From assembly GCF_016908195.1 (NCBI RefSeq), contig NZ_JAFBDK010000004.1, positions 62,001-126,000 of the forward strand: DNA of 64,000 nucleotides, in the 5' to 3' direction. Source of the stretch: Jeotgalibacillus terrae (lineage in GTDB: Bacteria; Bacillota; Bacilli; Bacillales; Jeotgalibacillaceae). This document shows positions 16,598 through 26,645 of the stretch, piece after piece (position 1 is the first letter of the stretch; each line of letters starts with the position of its first letter). The notes beneath the pieces are model-generated. The model made no database searches, had not been told where the DNA came from, and saw only the letters and a program-made list of their open reading frames with translations. The position numbers and the translations under genes were made by a program.

Positions 16598-18091
16598 ATG
16601 AATGAGTCTAATCAGCGGCCGGGACAAAATAAATACCGTCCATTTATATTAGCTGCTGTTATGCTGGCAATGTTTGTTGGTGCAATTGAAGCAACCATTG
16701 TGTCAACCGCCATGCCCGCAATCACAGCAGACCTTGGTGGTTTCCAGCTTTATAGCTGGGTTTTTTCTTCATATTTACTAATGAGTACGGTTACAGTATT
16801 ACTTTATGGAAAGCTGTCTGACCTGTTTGGCAGAAAACCGGTACTTACATTAGGGATGTCGTTATTTTTAGTCGGATCAATATTATGCGGATTTGCTGAA
16901 TCAATGGAGTGGCTGATCGCCTTCAGATTTATTCAGGGCCTTGGAGCGGGGGCTGTGATGCCAATCGCTTCAACGATTGTTGGTGATATCTATTCTAAAG
17001 AAGAACGTGCGAAGATTCAGGGATACCTCTCTAGTGTATGGGGGATCTCAGCTGTTATGGGACCTGCAATCGGCGGACTGCTGGTAGAGACTATCGGCTG
17101 GCAATACGTATTCTGGATTAATATCCCGCTTGGCGTTCTTTCTCTTACAGTTCTCTGGATGTTTCTTAAAGAGGACGTTGAGAAGAATACATCACCCATT
17201 GATTATAAAGGAGCAGCACTGCTATCAGTCGCACTGACAGTTTTACTATATCTGCTCGTAGAAGGCGGTATTTCTATTCCATGGCTATCTTCTACTGCGC
17301 TAATCATGATTATTGCAGCGGGACTGCTGCTGTATCTTTTCGTCAGACATGAGCTGAAAGCTCCTGACCCGATGATGCCATTTTCAATCTGGAAAAACCG
17401 TGCGATATTTATTGCTAATATTGTGTCACTTACCACAGGCGTATTATTGATAGGTATATCGAGTTACCTGCCTGCTTTTGTAACCGGTGTGATGGAAGAA
17501 AGCGCAAGTATCGCTGGATTTACACTGACTGCAATGTCAATCGGCTGGCCGATTGCAGCGACTGTTGCAGGAAGATTACTGATTAAAATCGGTTATTATA
17601 AAACGAGTCTTCTTGGCGGAATCTCTTTGATCGCTGGAACTTTACTGTTTGTCCTGATGGAACCGGGGTATGGTCCGGTATGGCCTGCAGTATCCTCATT
17701 TTTTGTTGGTGTAGGCATGGGGCTTACAACGACATCGTTTATAGTATCCATTCAAAGTGCAGTTCCATGGAAATTAAGAGGTGCTGCAACGGCAGCAAAT
17801 ATGTTTATGAGAAATCTGGGCAGTACAGTAGGAGTTGCGCTGCTTGGAGGGATCCTGAATGCTTCAATCAGATCTTCTTTTGAAGATAGTAAAAATACCG
17901 AAGTCCAGTCATTAGGTGTTGATGCTGTAAACAGTCTGCTTGAAGCGGAACAGAGAAGCCGCCTCGAGCCTGACGTACTTGAGCAATTGCAGTCTGCTAT
18001 GACGAGCGGTTTAAATATCGTTTATTTCATTGTATTTGCATTTGCTTTAATCAGCTTATTTTTTATTCTGTTTCTGCCAAGGAAGGAATAG
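16598..18091 (+). CDS. MFS drug-efflux-type transporter (DHA2, EmrB/QacA family)
   Basis: A 497-residue membrane protein with about 14 hydrophobic helices, the size and topology of the EmrB/QacA group. Motif A is seen as GKLSDLFGRKP after helix 2, and motif C as GPAIGGLL in helix 5. It should export hydrophobic or cationic compounds using the proton gradient; substrate unknown. It lies between darB and ccpC, where B. subtilis has no such gene, and ends 8 bases before ccpC, so the two are probably co-transcribed. Confidence 0.88.
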   Translation: MNESNQRPGQNKYRPFILAAVMLAMFVGAIEATIVSTAMPAITADLGGFQLYSWVFSSYLLMSTVTVLLYGKLSDLFGRKPVLTLGMSLFLVGSILCGFAESMEWLIAFRFIQGLGAGAVMPIASTIVGDIYSKEERAKIQGYLSSVWGISAVMGPAIGGLLVETIGWQYVFWINIPLGVLSLTVLWMFLKEDVEKNTSPIDYKGAALLSVALTVLLYLLVEGGISIPWLSSTALIMIIAAGLLLYLFVRHELKAPDPMMPFSIWKNRAIFIANIVSLTTGVLLIGISSYLPAFVTGVMEESASIAGFTLTAMSIGWPIAATVAGRLLIKIGYYKTSLLGGISLIAGTLLFVLMEPGYGPVWPAVSSFFVGVGMGLTTTSFIVSIQSAVPWKLRGAATAANMFMRNLGSTVGVALLGGILNASIRSSFEDSKNTEVQSLGVDAVNSLLEAEQRSRLEPDVLEQLQSAMTSGLNIVYFIVFAFALISLFFILFLPRKE

Positions 18092-18099
18092 GGTGAACT

Positions 18100-18966
18100 A
18101 TGAATCATTCTGATTACCATATGCTCGATATACTTGCTGAAGAAATGAATATGAGAAAAGCAGCTGAAAGGCTGTTTGTTTCCCAGCCTGCTTTATCACA
18201 ACGGCTGCAGTCAATTGAAAAAGAATGGCAAAAACCATTATTTATAAGGTCTAAAAAAGGATTAACACTTACACCTGCCGGAGAAATGATTGTGGATATG
18301 GCACGGGAAATGATCAAAAAGGAAGAAGCAGTCAGAGAACAGATTCTCGCACTTGATACAAAAGTGTACGGAACGCTGAAGATCGCCTGCGCTTCTATTG
18401 TGGGACAGAACTGGCTGCCAAAAGTATTAAAAGACTTTGTAGAAACGAATGCGCACGCAAGAATTTCATTAATGACAGGATGGAGCAGTGAAATTCTGCA
18501 GGCTGTATACAATGGCGACGTGCATATAGGCATTATAAGGGGAACACCAGACTGGAAAGGGCCTAAGATGCATTTATTTCAGGACCAGCTGTATCTTGTG
18601 GATAAAGAAATAAAGCGTGTAGAAGACCTTCACTTAACAAACAGGCCTTTCATTCAGTTCAAAAGTGATTCAACTTATTATCAGGAAATTCAGGAGTGGT
18701 GGGGCAGACAGTTTCAGATCTCTCCACGCCAGAATATCGTTGTGGATCAAATCGAAACCTGTAAACAGATGGCACTGAATGGAATCGGGTATGCCATCCT
18801 TCCCTCCATTACATTGTCAGGTAATGAAGATGTGTTTTGTACACCTCTTCATACAGAAGAGCACACTTTAAAAAGAGACACATGGCTGATCGGCTATCAG
18901 GCAGCATTTGAACTTCCTCAGGTTGAAGCATTTATCGAGTCTGTAAAAAAGTATCTGACAGTATGA
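18100..18966 (+). CDS. ccpC: LysR-type regulator CcpC
   Basis: A 288-residue LysR-type transcription factor. The winged helix-turn-helix is at residues 1-60 (NMRKAAERLFVSQPALSQRLQSIEKE), followed by a two-lobed effector domain. It matches my memory of B. subtilis CcpC (YkuM) closely, including GWSSEI, HIGIIRG and DQIETCKQMALNGIGYAILPS. CcpC represses aconitase and citrate synthase genes and responds to citrate. Its targets are not in this window. The gene follows the MFS gene with an 8-base gap. Confidence 0.9.
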   Translation: MNHSDYHMLDILAEEMNMRKAAERLFVSQPALSQRLQSIEKEWQKPLFIRSKKGLTLTPAGEMIVDMAREMIKKEEAVREQILALDTKVYGTLKIACASIVGQNWLPKVLKDFVETNAHARISLMTGWSSEILQAVYNGDVHIGIIRGTPDWKGPKMHLFQDQLYLVDKEIKRVEDLHLTNRPFIQFKSDSTYYQEIQEWWGRQFQISPRQNIVVDQIETCKQMALNGIGYAILPSITLSGNEDVFCTPLHTEEHTLKRDTWLIGYQAAFELPQVEAFIESVKKYLTV

Positions 18967-19063
18967 TTTGAAATTTTCTAATATTGAACACTTGTATTGT
19001 GGTGCGGTGGTCTGATAAAGTAAAAGTCAGCTGAATGCTTAAATGATTGAGAGGGGATTTTAA

Positions 19064-19777
19064 ATGAATACAATGGATGCAAATGAAATTATTTCCTATA
19101 TTCAAAATGCGAAAAAAGCAACGCCTGTAAAAGTATATGTGAAAGGTACAGATCTTCATAAGATCAACTTTGGTGATGCTTCACAGACATTTTTATCTGA
19201 GGGATCAGGTGTGGTATTTGGAGAATGGGCAGATATCCAGCCGGCGCTTGAAGCACATACTGACCAGGTTTGGGATTACGTTGTGGAAAACGACCGCAGA
19301 AATTCTGCCATTCCGATGCTTGACCTGAAAAATATCAAGGCCCGAATTGAACCGGGGGCGATTATCCGTGATCAGGTTGAAATAGGGGATAATGCAGTGA
19401 TCATGATGGGTGCTTCAATAAATATCGGCTCTGTTATCGGATCGGGTACAATGATCGATATGAACGTTGTGCTTGGAGGACGTGCTACTGTAGGTAAGAA
19501 CTGTCATATTGGTGCGGGTGCAGTACTTGCGGGTGTAATTGAGCCACCTTCAGCAAAACCTGTAGTAATTGAAGATGATGTTGTCATTGGTGCAAACGCT
19601 GTTGTTTTAGAAGGTGTAACGGTTGGGAAGGGTGCAGTTGTAGCTGCTGGTGCAATTGTTATTGAAGACGTTGAACCTTACACTGTTGTTGCAGGAACAC
19701 CGGCTAAATTACTAAAGAAAATTGATGAAAAGACAAAGTCTAAAACAGAAATCAAGCAGGAACTTCGTCAGCTGTAA
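19064..19777 (+). CDS. dapH: Tetrahydrodipicolinate N-acetyltransferase DapH
   Basis: A 237-residue acyltransferase with a left-handed beta helix; hexapeptide repeats rich in I/V-G-x-x-x run from about 95 to 205. It acetylates L-2,3,4,5-tetrahydrodipicolinate, opening the acetyl branch of lysine and diaminopimelate synthesis. The N-terminal block ([25 protein letters not shown]) is typical of the DapH subgroup. GAGAGGGG precedes the start. dapL follows after a terminator-like hairpin. Confidence 0.94.
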   Translation: MNTMDANEIISYIQNAKKATPVKVYVKGTDLHKINFGDASQTFLSEGSGVVFGEWADIQPALEAHTDQVWDYVVENDRRNSAIPMLDLKNIKARIEPGAIIRDQVEIGDNAVIMMGASINIGSVIGSGTMIDMNVVLGGRATVGKNCHIGAGAVLAGVIEPPSAKPVVIEDDVVIGANAVVLEGVTVGKGAVVAAGAIVIEDVEPYTVVAGTPAKLLKKIDEKTKSKTEIKQELRQL

Positions 19778-19789
19778 TAGCTGCTTTTA

Positions 19790-19820
19790 AAAAACGCAGA
19801 TGACAATCTGCGTTTTTTTC
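19790..19820 (+). terminator. Terminator-like hairpin between dapH and dapL
   Basis: AAAACGCAGAT and ATCTGCGTTTT pair around GACA, followed by T residues. It would uncouple or attenuate dapL transcription from dapH. Confidence 0.85.
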
Positions 19821-19851
19821 ATGAACTGAATAACAGGGAAGGTGTTTGTGA

Positions 19852-20967
19852 ATGAACAAGTTTATCGAGATTAGAAGGGATCTTCATAAAATCCCTGAAG
19901 TTGGATACCAGGAATATAAAACCCAAAGCTATTTACTTCAGTATATCGACACGCTGCCACAGGAAAATCTATCAGTTAAAACATGGGAAACCGGGATTTT
20001 TGTGTTGGTTAATGGAAAAGGGAACAATCCGAAAACATTGGCTTACAGAACAGATATCGACGGCCTCCCGATTGCTGAACAGACAGGCCTGTCGTTTTCC
20101 TCTGAGCATCAAGGATTCATGCATGCATGCGGTCATGATTTTCACATGAGCATTGCACTTGGAGTGCTGACAGCATTAGCATCTCAGCCCATTGACCATC
20201 ATGTGCTGTTCATTTTCCAGCCGGCAGAAGAAGGGCCGGGCGGTGCAGCACGCATGCTTCAGTCAGATGAGATGAAAGCCTGGATGCCTGATGAGATCAT
20301 GGGCCTTCATATCGCTCCTGAATATCAGGCAGGAGTACTTGCAGTTAAAAAAGGTCTTTTATTTGCAAACACATCTGAATTGAAAATTGTTCTAACCGGT
20401 AAGGGTGGACACGCGGCATATCCGCATAAAACAAAAGATATGATCGTAGCAGGTGCTCATTTGATCACACAGCTGCAGTCAATCGTCTCACGGTCAATTG
20501 ACCCGTTAAACAGTGCAGTGGTTACTGTTGGAAAACTTGAAGCTGGAACAATAGGAAATATTATTGCAGAAACTGCCGAGCTGAATGGAACAATGAGGAG
20601 TCTGGATCCTGAAGTGATGGAGACGTTAAAAACAAGGGTGAAGGCAATCTCTAATGGAATCGCACTTGCATTTGACTGTGAAGTAAAGGTTGAATTCAAC
20701 CAGCCCTATTACATGGTCTATAATGATCATCAGCTTACTGAAGATTTTATGTCTTTTGCTTCGGGGTATAATGGTATTGACTGTATTGAGTGCGAAAAAG
20801 CAATGACAGGAGAAGATTTCGGTTATTTCCTTAAAGAAATTCCCGGCTTCATGTTTTGGCTCGGTGTCGGTTCTGAGTACGGACTGCATCATGCAAAACT
20901 GAATCCTGATGAGAAAGCAATAGAACCAGCGATCACATTCATTACGGATTACTTAAGAAGCAAATGA
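19852..20967 (+). CDS. dapL: N-acetyldiaminopimelate deacetylase DapL
   Basis: A 371-residue M20-family metallopeptidase. Metal ligands are visible in [11 protein letters not shown] and in the EEGPGG block; a dimerisation domain sits in the middle (about 175-290). It removes the acetyl group from N-acetyl-LL-diaminopimelate, the last step of the acetyl branch before epimerisation. Together with DapH and PatA all three branch-specific steps are in this window. AGGTG precedes the ATG. Corresponds to B. subtilis YkuR. Confidence 0.92.
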   Translation: MNKFIEIRRDLHKIPEVGYQEYKTQSYLLQYIDTLPQENLSVKTWETGIFVLVNGKGNNPKTLAYRTDIDGLPIAEQTGLSFSSEHQGFMHACGHDFHMSIALGVLTALASQPIDHHVLFIFQPAEEGPGGAARMLQSDEMKAWMPDEIMGLHIAPEYQAGVLAVKKGLLFANTSELKIVLTGKGGHAAYPHKTKDMIVAGAHLITQLQSIVSRSIDPLNSAVVTVGKLEAGTIGNIIAETAELNGTMRSLDPEVMETLKTRVKAISNGIALAFDCEVKVEFNQPYYMVYNDHQLTEDFMSFASGYNGIDCIECEKAMTGEDFGYFLKEIPGFMFWLGVGSEYGLHHAKLNPDEKAIEPAITFITDYLRSK

Positions 20968-21005
20968 AAAGAGGCTGGGACATTATAAAAATTGTCTCAG
21001 CCTCT
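20967..21005 (+). terminator. Terminator after dapL (GGCTGGGACA type)
   Basis: AGAGGCTGGGACA pairs with TGTCTCAGCCTCT around a loop of A and T. A second GTCTCAGGCTCTTTTT arm lies at 21195-21212, on the other side of a repeat core. Confidence 0.8.
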
Positions 21006-21009
21006 AATT

Positions 21010-21150
21010 GTTTCACTGCGCTTCAGGCGGAAGCTTTCCGGACGGTGGACCGTTTTGTGGTCCGATATGGCCTCCTCGCCTTCGGCTGTGGGGTCTCAGC
21101 TGTCCCGCTAATCGTCCCGGAGTCACCGCCTTACGCTCCGTTCCACTAAG
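21010..21150 (-). repeat. MITE-like repeat core, reverse orientation
   Basis: Read on the minus strand this contains GGAGCGTAAGGCGGTGACTC, GACAGCTGAGACCCC and AAGGCGAGGAGG. These correspond block by block to the complete copy at 14.7-14.9 kb. The TGTTAA-type ends are missing. It sits between two arms of the GGCTGAGACA terminator sequence, between dapL and the MscS gene. Confidence 0.7.
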
Positions 21151-21210
21151 ATTTATTTCAATAAAAAGTAATTCAAACAACAAATATCATCTTTTTGTCT
21201 CAGGCTCTTT

Positions 21211-22074
21211 TTAACTTTCTTTGTGTACGTAAACCTGGTGAGGAAATGGAATCTCAATACCGTTACGGTCGAGTGCTTCTTTCATTGCTTTTCTAAGCTC
21301 TCTTTCAACGCCCCACTGCTCCATATTTGCAGTCTTTCCAATAACACGGATTACTACATCTGAAGAGCCTAGCTCCTGAACGCCTACTACATTGGGTCCT
21401 TCTACAATATTGCTGTTAGCTGCAGCAACTTCATCACATACATCCTGCAATACTCTAATCGCTTTATCTATATCGTCATCATAAGAAATCCCAATATCAA
21501 TCATTGCACGCATATTACCGCGGGAGTGGTTACTCATGCTTGTAATTTCACGGTTAGGCACGAAGTGAAGTGTTCCGTCAAAGCCACGGATTTTAGTTTG
21601 TCTCAGGCCAACCTCTTCACATATACCAGAAAAGCTGCCGGTCGTTATGTAATCTCCAACATCAATTTGCTTTTCAAGCAGAATGAAAAATCCGGTTACT
21701 ACATCACTGACAAGTCCCTGAGCACCAAAGCCGATTGCCAGACCGACAATTCCAGCTCCTGCAATCAGAGCTGTAACATCAATATTTACAACCTGAAGGA
21801 TTGTTACAATTAATATAAAGATGAGTGCATAGCCGAAAACATTCTTGGTTAGACTCTCTAACGTACGGGCTCTTCCAACTGAGATATTTTCTTTATGCTC
21901 ATATTTTGTAAAGACCCGGGATAATACACGGTTTCCGATTGCTTTTGCGATCATAAAAATAATGAGTATGCCGATTATTTTCAGTGCCGCAATTCCAATT
22001 GCAATAAATAATGCTCCCCACTCGTATTCAGCAAGTCGTACGCTTAGAGCATTAAAATTTAAAATCAGTTCCAA
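21211..22074 (-). CDS. ykuT: Small-conductance mechanosensitive channel (MscS family, YkuT)
   Basis: A 287-residue membrane protein of the MscS family. Three hydrophobic helices span about residues 17-45, 65-90 and 95-125; the glycine/alanine-rich pore helix reads LIAGAGIVGLAIGFGAQGLV. The beta domain that follows shows VGDYITTGSFSGICEEVGLR. It opens on membrane tension to release solutes during hypo-osmotic shock. The start is TTG at 22074, with AAAGGATG at a suitable distance. It is divergent from ykuU, as recalled for B. subtilis. Confidence 0.9.
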   Translation of the reverse strand: MELILNFNALSVRLAEYEWGALFIAIGIAALKIIGILIIFMIAKAIGNRVLSRVFTKYEHKENISVGRARTLESLTKNVFGYALIFILIVTILQVVNIDVTALIAGAGIVGLAIGFGAQGLVSDVVTGFFILLEKQIDVGDYITTGSFSGICEEVGLRQTKIRGFDGTLHFVPNREITSMSNHSRGNMRAMIDIGISYDDDIDKAIRVLQDVCDEVAAANSNIVEGPNVVGVQELGSSDVVIRVIGKTANMEQWGVERELRKAMKEALDRNGIEIPFPHQVYVHKES

Positions 22075-22202
22075 TGACTGTCATCCTTTCTGCTTATCAC
22101 AATGTTTTATATCGTCCTACTATACCCTTATATCAAAAGGGAAAACATGAATCAAGGAATCCGGGGGATTTTATGCTTCATTAAAATCAATTCTGTTTTA
22201 AA

Positions 22203-22231
22203 TTGACTAATGTTTTTGTGTATATTATTAT
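22203..22231 (+). promoter_or_regulatory. Sigma-A promoter of ykuU
   Basis: TTGACT and TATTAT are separated by 17 bases, about 70 bases before the start codon. I see no PerR box. Confidence 0.6.
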
Positions 22232-22302
22232 GGAAATCGTGAGTTTATTGAGAAATGAATTGATACATTCTCATGCTGAATTTTTATCTGGAGGGATTTT
22301 TG

Positions 22303-22845
22303 ATGGCAGAACGTATGGTAGGCAAGCAGGCGCCACGCTTTGAAATGGACGCAGTACTTGCTGACAAGGAATTTGGAAAAGTAAGTCTTGAACAGAACAT
22401 GAAAGAAGATAAATGGACAGTATTATTCTTCTATCCAATGGACTTCACTTTTGTATGTCCAACAGAAATCACTGCAATGTCAGACCGTTACGACGAATTT
22501 GAAGACCTTGATGCTGAAATCATCGGGGTTTCTACTGATACAATCCACACACACCTTGCATGGATCAACACAGAACGCAAAGACAACGGTCTTGGTGATC
22601 TGAACTATCCACTTGCAGCGGATACTAATCACCAGGTATCACGTGAATACGGCGTACTGATTGAAGATGAAGGGATTGCACTTCGCGGACTTTATATCAT
22701 CTCTCCTGAAGGCGAGTTGATGTATCAGACAGTATTCCACAACAACATCGGCCGTGATGTAGACGAAACACTGCGCGTACTGCAGGCACTTCAGACTGGC
22801 GGACTATGTCCGGCAAACTGGAAGCCAGGACAAAAAACATTATAA
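22303..22845 (+). CDS. ykuU: 2-Cys peroxiredoxin YkuU
   Basis: A 180-residue typical 2-Cys peroxiredoxin of the AhpC/Prx1 type. The peroxidatic cysteine is C52 in FTFVCPTE and the resolving cysteine is C169 in GLCPANW. It reduces hydrogen peroxide and organic peroxides using thioredoxin or a related donor. The ATG at 22303 follows GGAGGG. YkuV, a thioredoxin-like protein encoded at 5.5 kb, is the likely partner in relatives where the genes are adjacent; that link is inference here. Confidence 0.94.
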   Translation: MAERMVGKQAPRFEMDAVLADKEFGKVSLEQNMKEDKWTVLFFYPMDFTFVCPTEITAMSDRYDEFEDLDAEIIGVSTDTIHTHLAWINTERKDNGLGDLNYPLAADTNHQVSREYGVLIEDEGIALRGLYIISPEGELMYQTVFHNNIGRDVDETLRVLQALQTGGLCPANWKPGQKTL

Positions 22846-22857
22846 AATAACATGATC

Positions 22858-22888
22858 AAAGATCAGCCTGCGGGCTGATCTTTTTTTA
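22858..22888 (+). terminator. Terminator after ykuU
   Basis: AAAGATCAGCC and GGCTGATCTTT pair around TGCG-type bases, followed by a T run. Confidence 0.92.
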
Positions 22889-23024
22889 TGACTGCAGCGT
22901 TACACTCATTAGTGAATAGTGGGAAATGAGAAAAAATTCAAATAAAGGTGGAAAATTATTTCGAAAACCGATATATTTAATAGGTGTCTATATAATAGAA
23001 GAAACAAAAGAGGAGGGATACGCG

Positions 23025-24779
23025 ATGGATGTTTTTAAGAAGTTAAAAGAATTTTACTGGCCTCATAAGCGGTACTTTATACTTTCGATCATATTTTTAT
23101 TTGTCATGACACTGATTACAATTGTCTATCCGATTATATTACAGATCACAATTGATGACGTCGTCGGTCAGGGAAGATACGGACTGATCCCTTATCTTGC
23201 TTTTGGGTTTATTGGGATTATGGCGATCAAAGGAATCGCAACATTTATCTCTCAATATAATGGAGACCTGTTTGGTATTATTGCCGTCTATGATTTGCGC
23301 GAGCGGCTTTATGACAAGCTTCAGAGTCTGCCATTCCAATATTATGATAATGCAAAAACAGGCGATATCATGTCCCGTCTGACAGCTGATGTGGAAGGAT
23401 TCCGTTTCTTCCTATCATTTGGATTTGCGGAATTAATCAGACTTGTCCTGTTACTTATTGTGACAACAGGAGTCATGCTTTACTATTCTGTTCCACTGAC
23501 GATTGTGACAATGCTGTCCATTCCGTTTCTTGCGGTTGCTGTGTTCAAGTTCGATAAAAAAGTTCACCCTGCATTCAGAGGTGTCAGAAAATCATTTGGA
23601 AAACTCAATACAAATGTACAGGAAAATATCAGTGGCATTAACACAGTGAAATCTCTTTCAAGAGAAGAGCATCAGATCGATAAGTTCAATAGTTCAAACC
23701 AGGACTATAAAGAAAAGTACTTATTTACATCAGATGTATGGGCTAAGTATTTCCCGTTAATGGAGTTTCTGGGGAATGTCAGTGTCGTCATGCTACTTGG
23801 TTATGGTGGGTATCTGGTTGTCAATGATAGCCTGACAGCCGGTGAACTGACAGCCTTTTACAGTCTGGTCGGTTTTATTATCTGGCCGATTATGAACCTT
23901 GGCTTCACGATTAACCAGTTTTCACAGTCAAAGGCTTCAGGAGAACGACTACTTGAAATCCTTGAAGCGGAAGAAACAATAATTGAAAAGCCTGATGCTA
24001 TTGAAATGACAAGATCTGAAGGTGTAGTTGAATTTAAAAATGTAACGTTACGCTATACAGAAGATGATGAAAAAGCAATTAACAATATTTCTTTTAAAGC
24101 TGAAAGCGGAAAAACAATCGGCTTAATTGGTGCAACAGGGTCCGGTAAAACGAGCGTGACTCAGCTAATGACAAGATTTTATGAGCCGACTGAAGGATCT
24201 GTCATGATCGATGGCAGGGAAGTCAGTGATTACACGATCAGATCTCTCCGAAAGAATGTAGGATTTGTACTGCAGGAATCATTCCTGTTTTCTTCTACTA
24301 TTAAAGCGAATATTGCATTTGGAAGACCTGAGGCAACGATGGATGAAATTATTTCAGCAGCTAAAAAAGCTGAAGCACATGATTTTATTATGGAAATGCC
24401 GGATGGCTACGATACGATGCTTGGGGAAAGAGGACTAGGTCTATCCGGAGGTCAAAAGCAGAGAATTGCGATTTCCAGAGCGATCTGCCTTGATCCAAGT
24501 ATACTGATTTTAGATGATGCAACGAGTGCTGTAGATATGCAGACTGAATTCAACATTCAAAAAGCGTTAAAAGAAGTAATGGAAGGCCGGACTACATTTA
24601 TCATTGCGCACCGGATTTCTTCATTGAAACATGCAGATGAAATTTTTGTATTTGAGAACGGTGAGATTACACACCGCGGTACACATGAAGAGCTGATAAA
24701 GCTTGAAGGACAGTACAAAAGAATCTACGACATCCAATATAAAGATCAAAAAACACTGTCTGCAACAGGGATGAGGTGA
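23025..24779 (+). CDS. yknU: ABC exporter half-transporter YknU (heterodimer subunit 1)
   Basis: A 584-residue half-transporter: six membrane helices (about 1-310) then an ATPase domain. Walker A is GATGSGKT at 369-376 and the signature is LSGGQ at 473-477. Walker B reads ILILDDATS, with D498 where active ATPases have glutamate, so its own composite site is probably non-hydrolytic. This fits asymmetric heterodimers such as BmrCD. AGGAGGG precedes the ATG at 23025; the frame upstream is not protein-like. The partner gene starts 4 bases after the stop. Substrate unknown, probably a hydrophobic compound or lipid. Confidence 0.9.
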   Translation: MDVFKKLKEFYWPHKRYFILSIIFLFVMTLITIVYPIILQITIDDVVGQGRYGLIPYLAFGFIGIMAIKGIATFISQYNGDLFGIIAVYDLRERLYDKLQSLPFQYYDNAKTGDIMSRLTADVEGFRFFLSFGFAELIRLVLLLIVTTGVMLYYSVPLTIVTMLSIPFLAVAVFKFDKKVHPAFRGVRKSFGKLNTNVQENISGINTVKSLSREEHQIDKFNSSNQDYKEKYLFTSDVWAKYFPLMEFLGNVSVVMLLGYGGYLVVNDSLTAGELTAFYSLVGFIIWPIMNLGFTINQFSQSKASGERLLEILEAEETIIEKPDAIEMTRSEGVVEFKNVTLRYTEDDEKAINNISFKAESGKTIGLIGATGSGKTSVTQLMTRFYEPTEGSVMIDGREVSDYTIRSLRKNVGFVLQESFLFSSTIKANIAFGRPEATMDEIISAAKKAEAHDFIMEMPDGYDTMLGERGLGLSGGQKQRIAISRAICLDPSILILDDATSAVDMQTEFNIQKALKEVMEGRTTFIIAHRISSLKHADEIFVFENGEITHRGTHEELIKLEGQYKRIYDIQYKDQKTLSATGMR

Positions 24780-24783
24780 AAGA

Positions 24784-26607
24784 ATGAGCAGTGAAGCGCA
24801 AAAGAGAATTCAAAACAGATTTAAGTATTCAACAGACCAGGTCATTGAAAAACCATTTAACTGGACGCAGCTGTGGAGATTGTTCAGATACCTGAAACCA
24901 TATTCAAAAAAGCTGCTGCCGTTATCGATCATCATGGTATTGATTACAACAGCGATCAGGCTGGTCATACCGATTTTGATTGGTATGTATGTCATTGATG
25001 AAGCAATTGCAGGAAAAGACGGTAACCTGCTCATGCAGCTTGTAGGAGTGATTGCCGGGCTATATATTGTGAACTATGTTGCGAACGTGTTCAGAATCAA
25101 GTGGATGAATATATTAGGTCAGAGTGTGATTTATGATCTGAGAAAACATTTATTTACTCACGTTCAGTGGCTCAGTAACAGGTTTTTTGATAAACGCTCA
25201 GCCGGTTCAATTCTGGTGAGAATCATGAATGACATTAATTCACTTCAGGAACTGTTCACAAACGGTGTCATTAATCTTCTGATGGATATTCTGATGCTGA
25301 TGGGAATTTTTGTTGTCTTATTTACGATCAGTCCTGAACTGGCAACTGCGGTTATGGTTGTACTGCCGGCTATGTTCCTGATCTCAACAAAACTCCGTAA
25401 AAAGATCAGAAGATCATGGCAGACAGTCCGCCTGAAGCAGTCAAAACTGAACTCTCATTTAAATGAAAGTCTTCAGGGGATGAGAATTACACAGTCTTTT
25501 ACACAGGAAAAAGAGAATGCTCAATATTTTGAAGGCGTGAACAACGAAACATTCGAGAGCTGGCGGGATGCCACGAAAAAGAATGCGACATTCAGACCGC
25601 TTGTAGAAATGACAAATGCAGTTGGTTCAGCTATTTTAATCTGGTACGGTGCTACGCTTATTCAGGGGGGAAGCCTTGAAATCGGGGAATTTGTTACCTT
25701 TGCATTCCTGATCGGGATGTTCTGGGAGCCGATCTCAAGACTCGGTATGGTGTACAATCAGCTTCTGATGGGAATGGCGTCTTCTGAGAGAATCTTTGAA
25801 TTTCTTGATGAGCAGCCGAATGTAGCTGAAAAGAAAGATGCGATCGAACTTGAGCAGATTAAAGGTGATGTTAAATTTGACATGGTTGATTTCGCTTACT
25901 CCGGTGACAGAAAAGCATTAGACGGCATCAATCTGGATATTAAGGCCGGCGAAACCATTGCACTGGTCGGTCATACTGGATCAGGTAAGACAACGATCGC
26001 AAACATGATCACGCGCTTTTACGATCCGACTGCAGGGTCGATTAAAATGGATGGACATGATCTGCGTGACGTGTCACTGAGAAGTCTCAGATCGCAAATA
26101 TCAATTGTTCTTCAGGATACATTCATTTTCTCAGGAACAATTAAAGATAACATCCGTTTTGGCTTCCCGCATGCTTCTGATGAACAGCTGATCGAAGCAG
26201 CAAAAGCAGTTGGTGCTCACGGTTTCATAGAAAAGCTTCCAAAGGGATATGATACTGAAGTGGAAGAGAGAGGTAATATTCTTTCGGTAGGAGAGCGTCA
26301 ACTGATTTCTTTTGCCAGAGCTTTACTTGCCGATCCGAGAATCATCATCCTTGATGAAGCTACTGCGTCAATTGATACGGAGACGGAAGTGGTGATTCAG
26401 AAGGCACTGAATACTTTACTTGAAGGCAGAACAGCCGTCATTATTGCACACCGTCTTTCAACGATCCGTGATGCAGACAGAATATATGTACTAGATCATG
26501 GACACCTGATGGAAAGTGGAAATCATGATGAGTTAATGAAACATAAAGGAATTTATCAGGGACTTGTGCATTCACAATTTACAATGCAGCAAAATCATGC
26601 AGGATAA
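24784..26607 (+). CDS. yknV: ABC exporter half-transporter YknV (heterodimer subunit 2)
   Basis: A 607-residue half-transporter with six helices and an ATPase domain. Walker A is GHTGSGKT from residue 396 and Walker B is IIILDEATA with the catalytic glutamate E525. The ABC signature is altered to LSVGE (500-504). Combined with the aspartate in YknU this gives one consensus and one degenerate ATP site in the heterodimer. It is translationally close to yknU (GGTGAAAGAATG) and is followed by a terminator, so the pair is an operon. Confidence 0.9.
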   Translation: MSSEAQKRIQNRFKYSTDQVIEKPFNWTQLWRLFRYLKPYSKKLLPLSIIMVLITTAIRLVIPILIGMYVIDEAIAGKDGNLLMQLVGVIAGLYIVNYVANVFRIKWMNILGQSVIYDLRKHLFTHVQWLSNRFFDKRSAGSILVRIMNDINSLQELFTNGVINLLMDILMLMGIFVVLFTISPELATAVMVVLPAMFLISTKLRKKIRRSWQTVRLKQSKLNSHLNESLQGMRITQSFTQEKENAQYFEGVNNETFESWRDATKKNATFRPLVEMTNAVGSAILIWYGATLIQGGSLEIGEFVTFAFLIGMFWEPISRLGMVYNQLLMGMASSERIFEFLDEQPNVAEKKDAIELEQIKGDVKFDMVDFAYSGDRKALDGINLDIKAGETIALVGHTGSGKTTIANMITRFYDPTAGSIKMDGHDLRDVSLRSLRSQISIVLQDTFIFSGTIKDNIRFGFPHASDEQLIEAAKAVGAHGFIEKLPKGYDTEVEERGNILSVGERQLISFARALLADPRIIILDEATASIDTETEVVIQKALNTLLEGRTAVIIAHRLSTIRDADRIYVLDHGHLMESGNHDELMKHKGIYQGLVHSQFTMQQNHAG

Positions 26608-26616
26608 GCATTGTGG

Positions 26617-26645
26617 CCGGAACGTTTATGTTCCGGTCTTTTTTC
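26617..26645 (+). terminator. Terminator after yknV
   Basis: CCGGAAC and GTTCCGG form the stem, followed by TCTTTTTTC. Confidence 0.9.
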
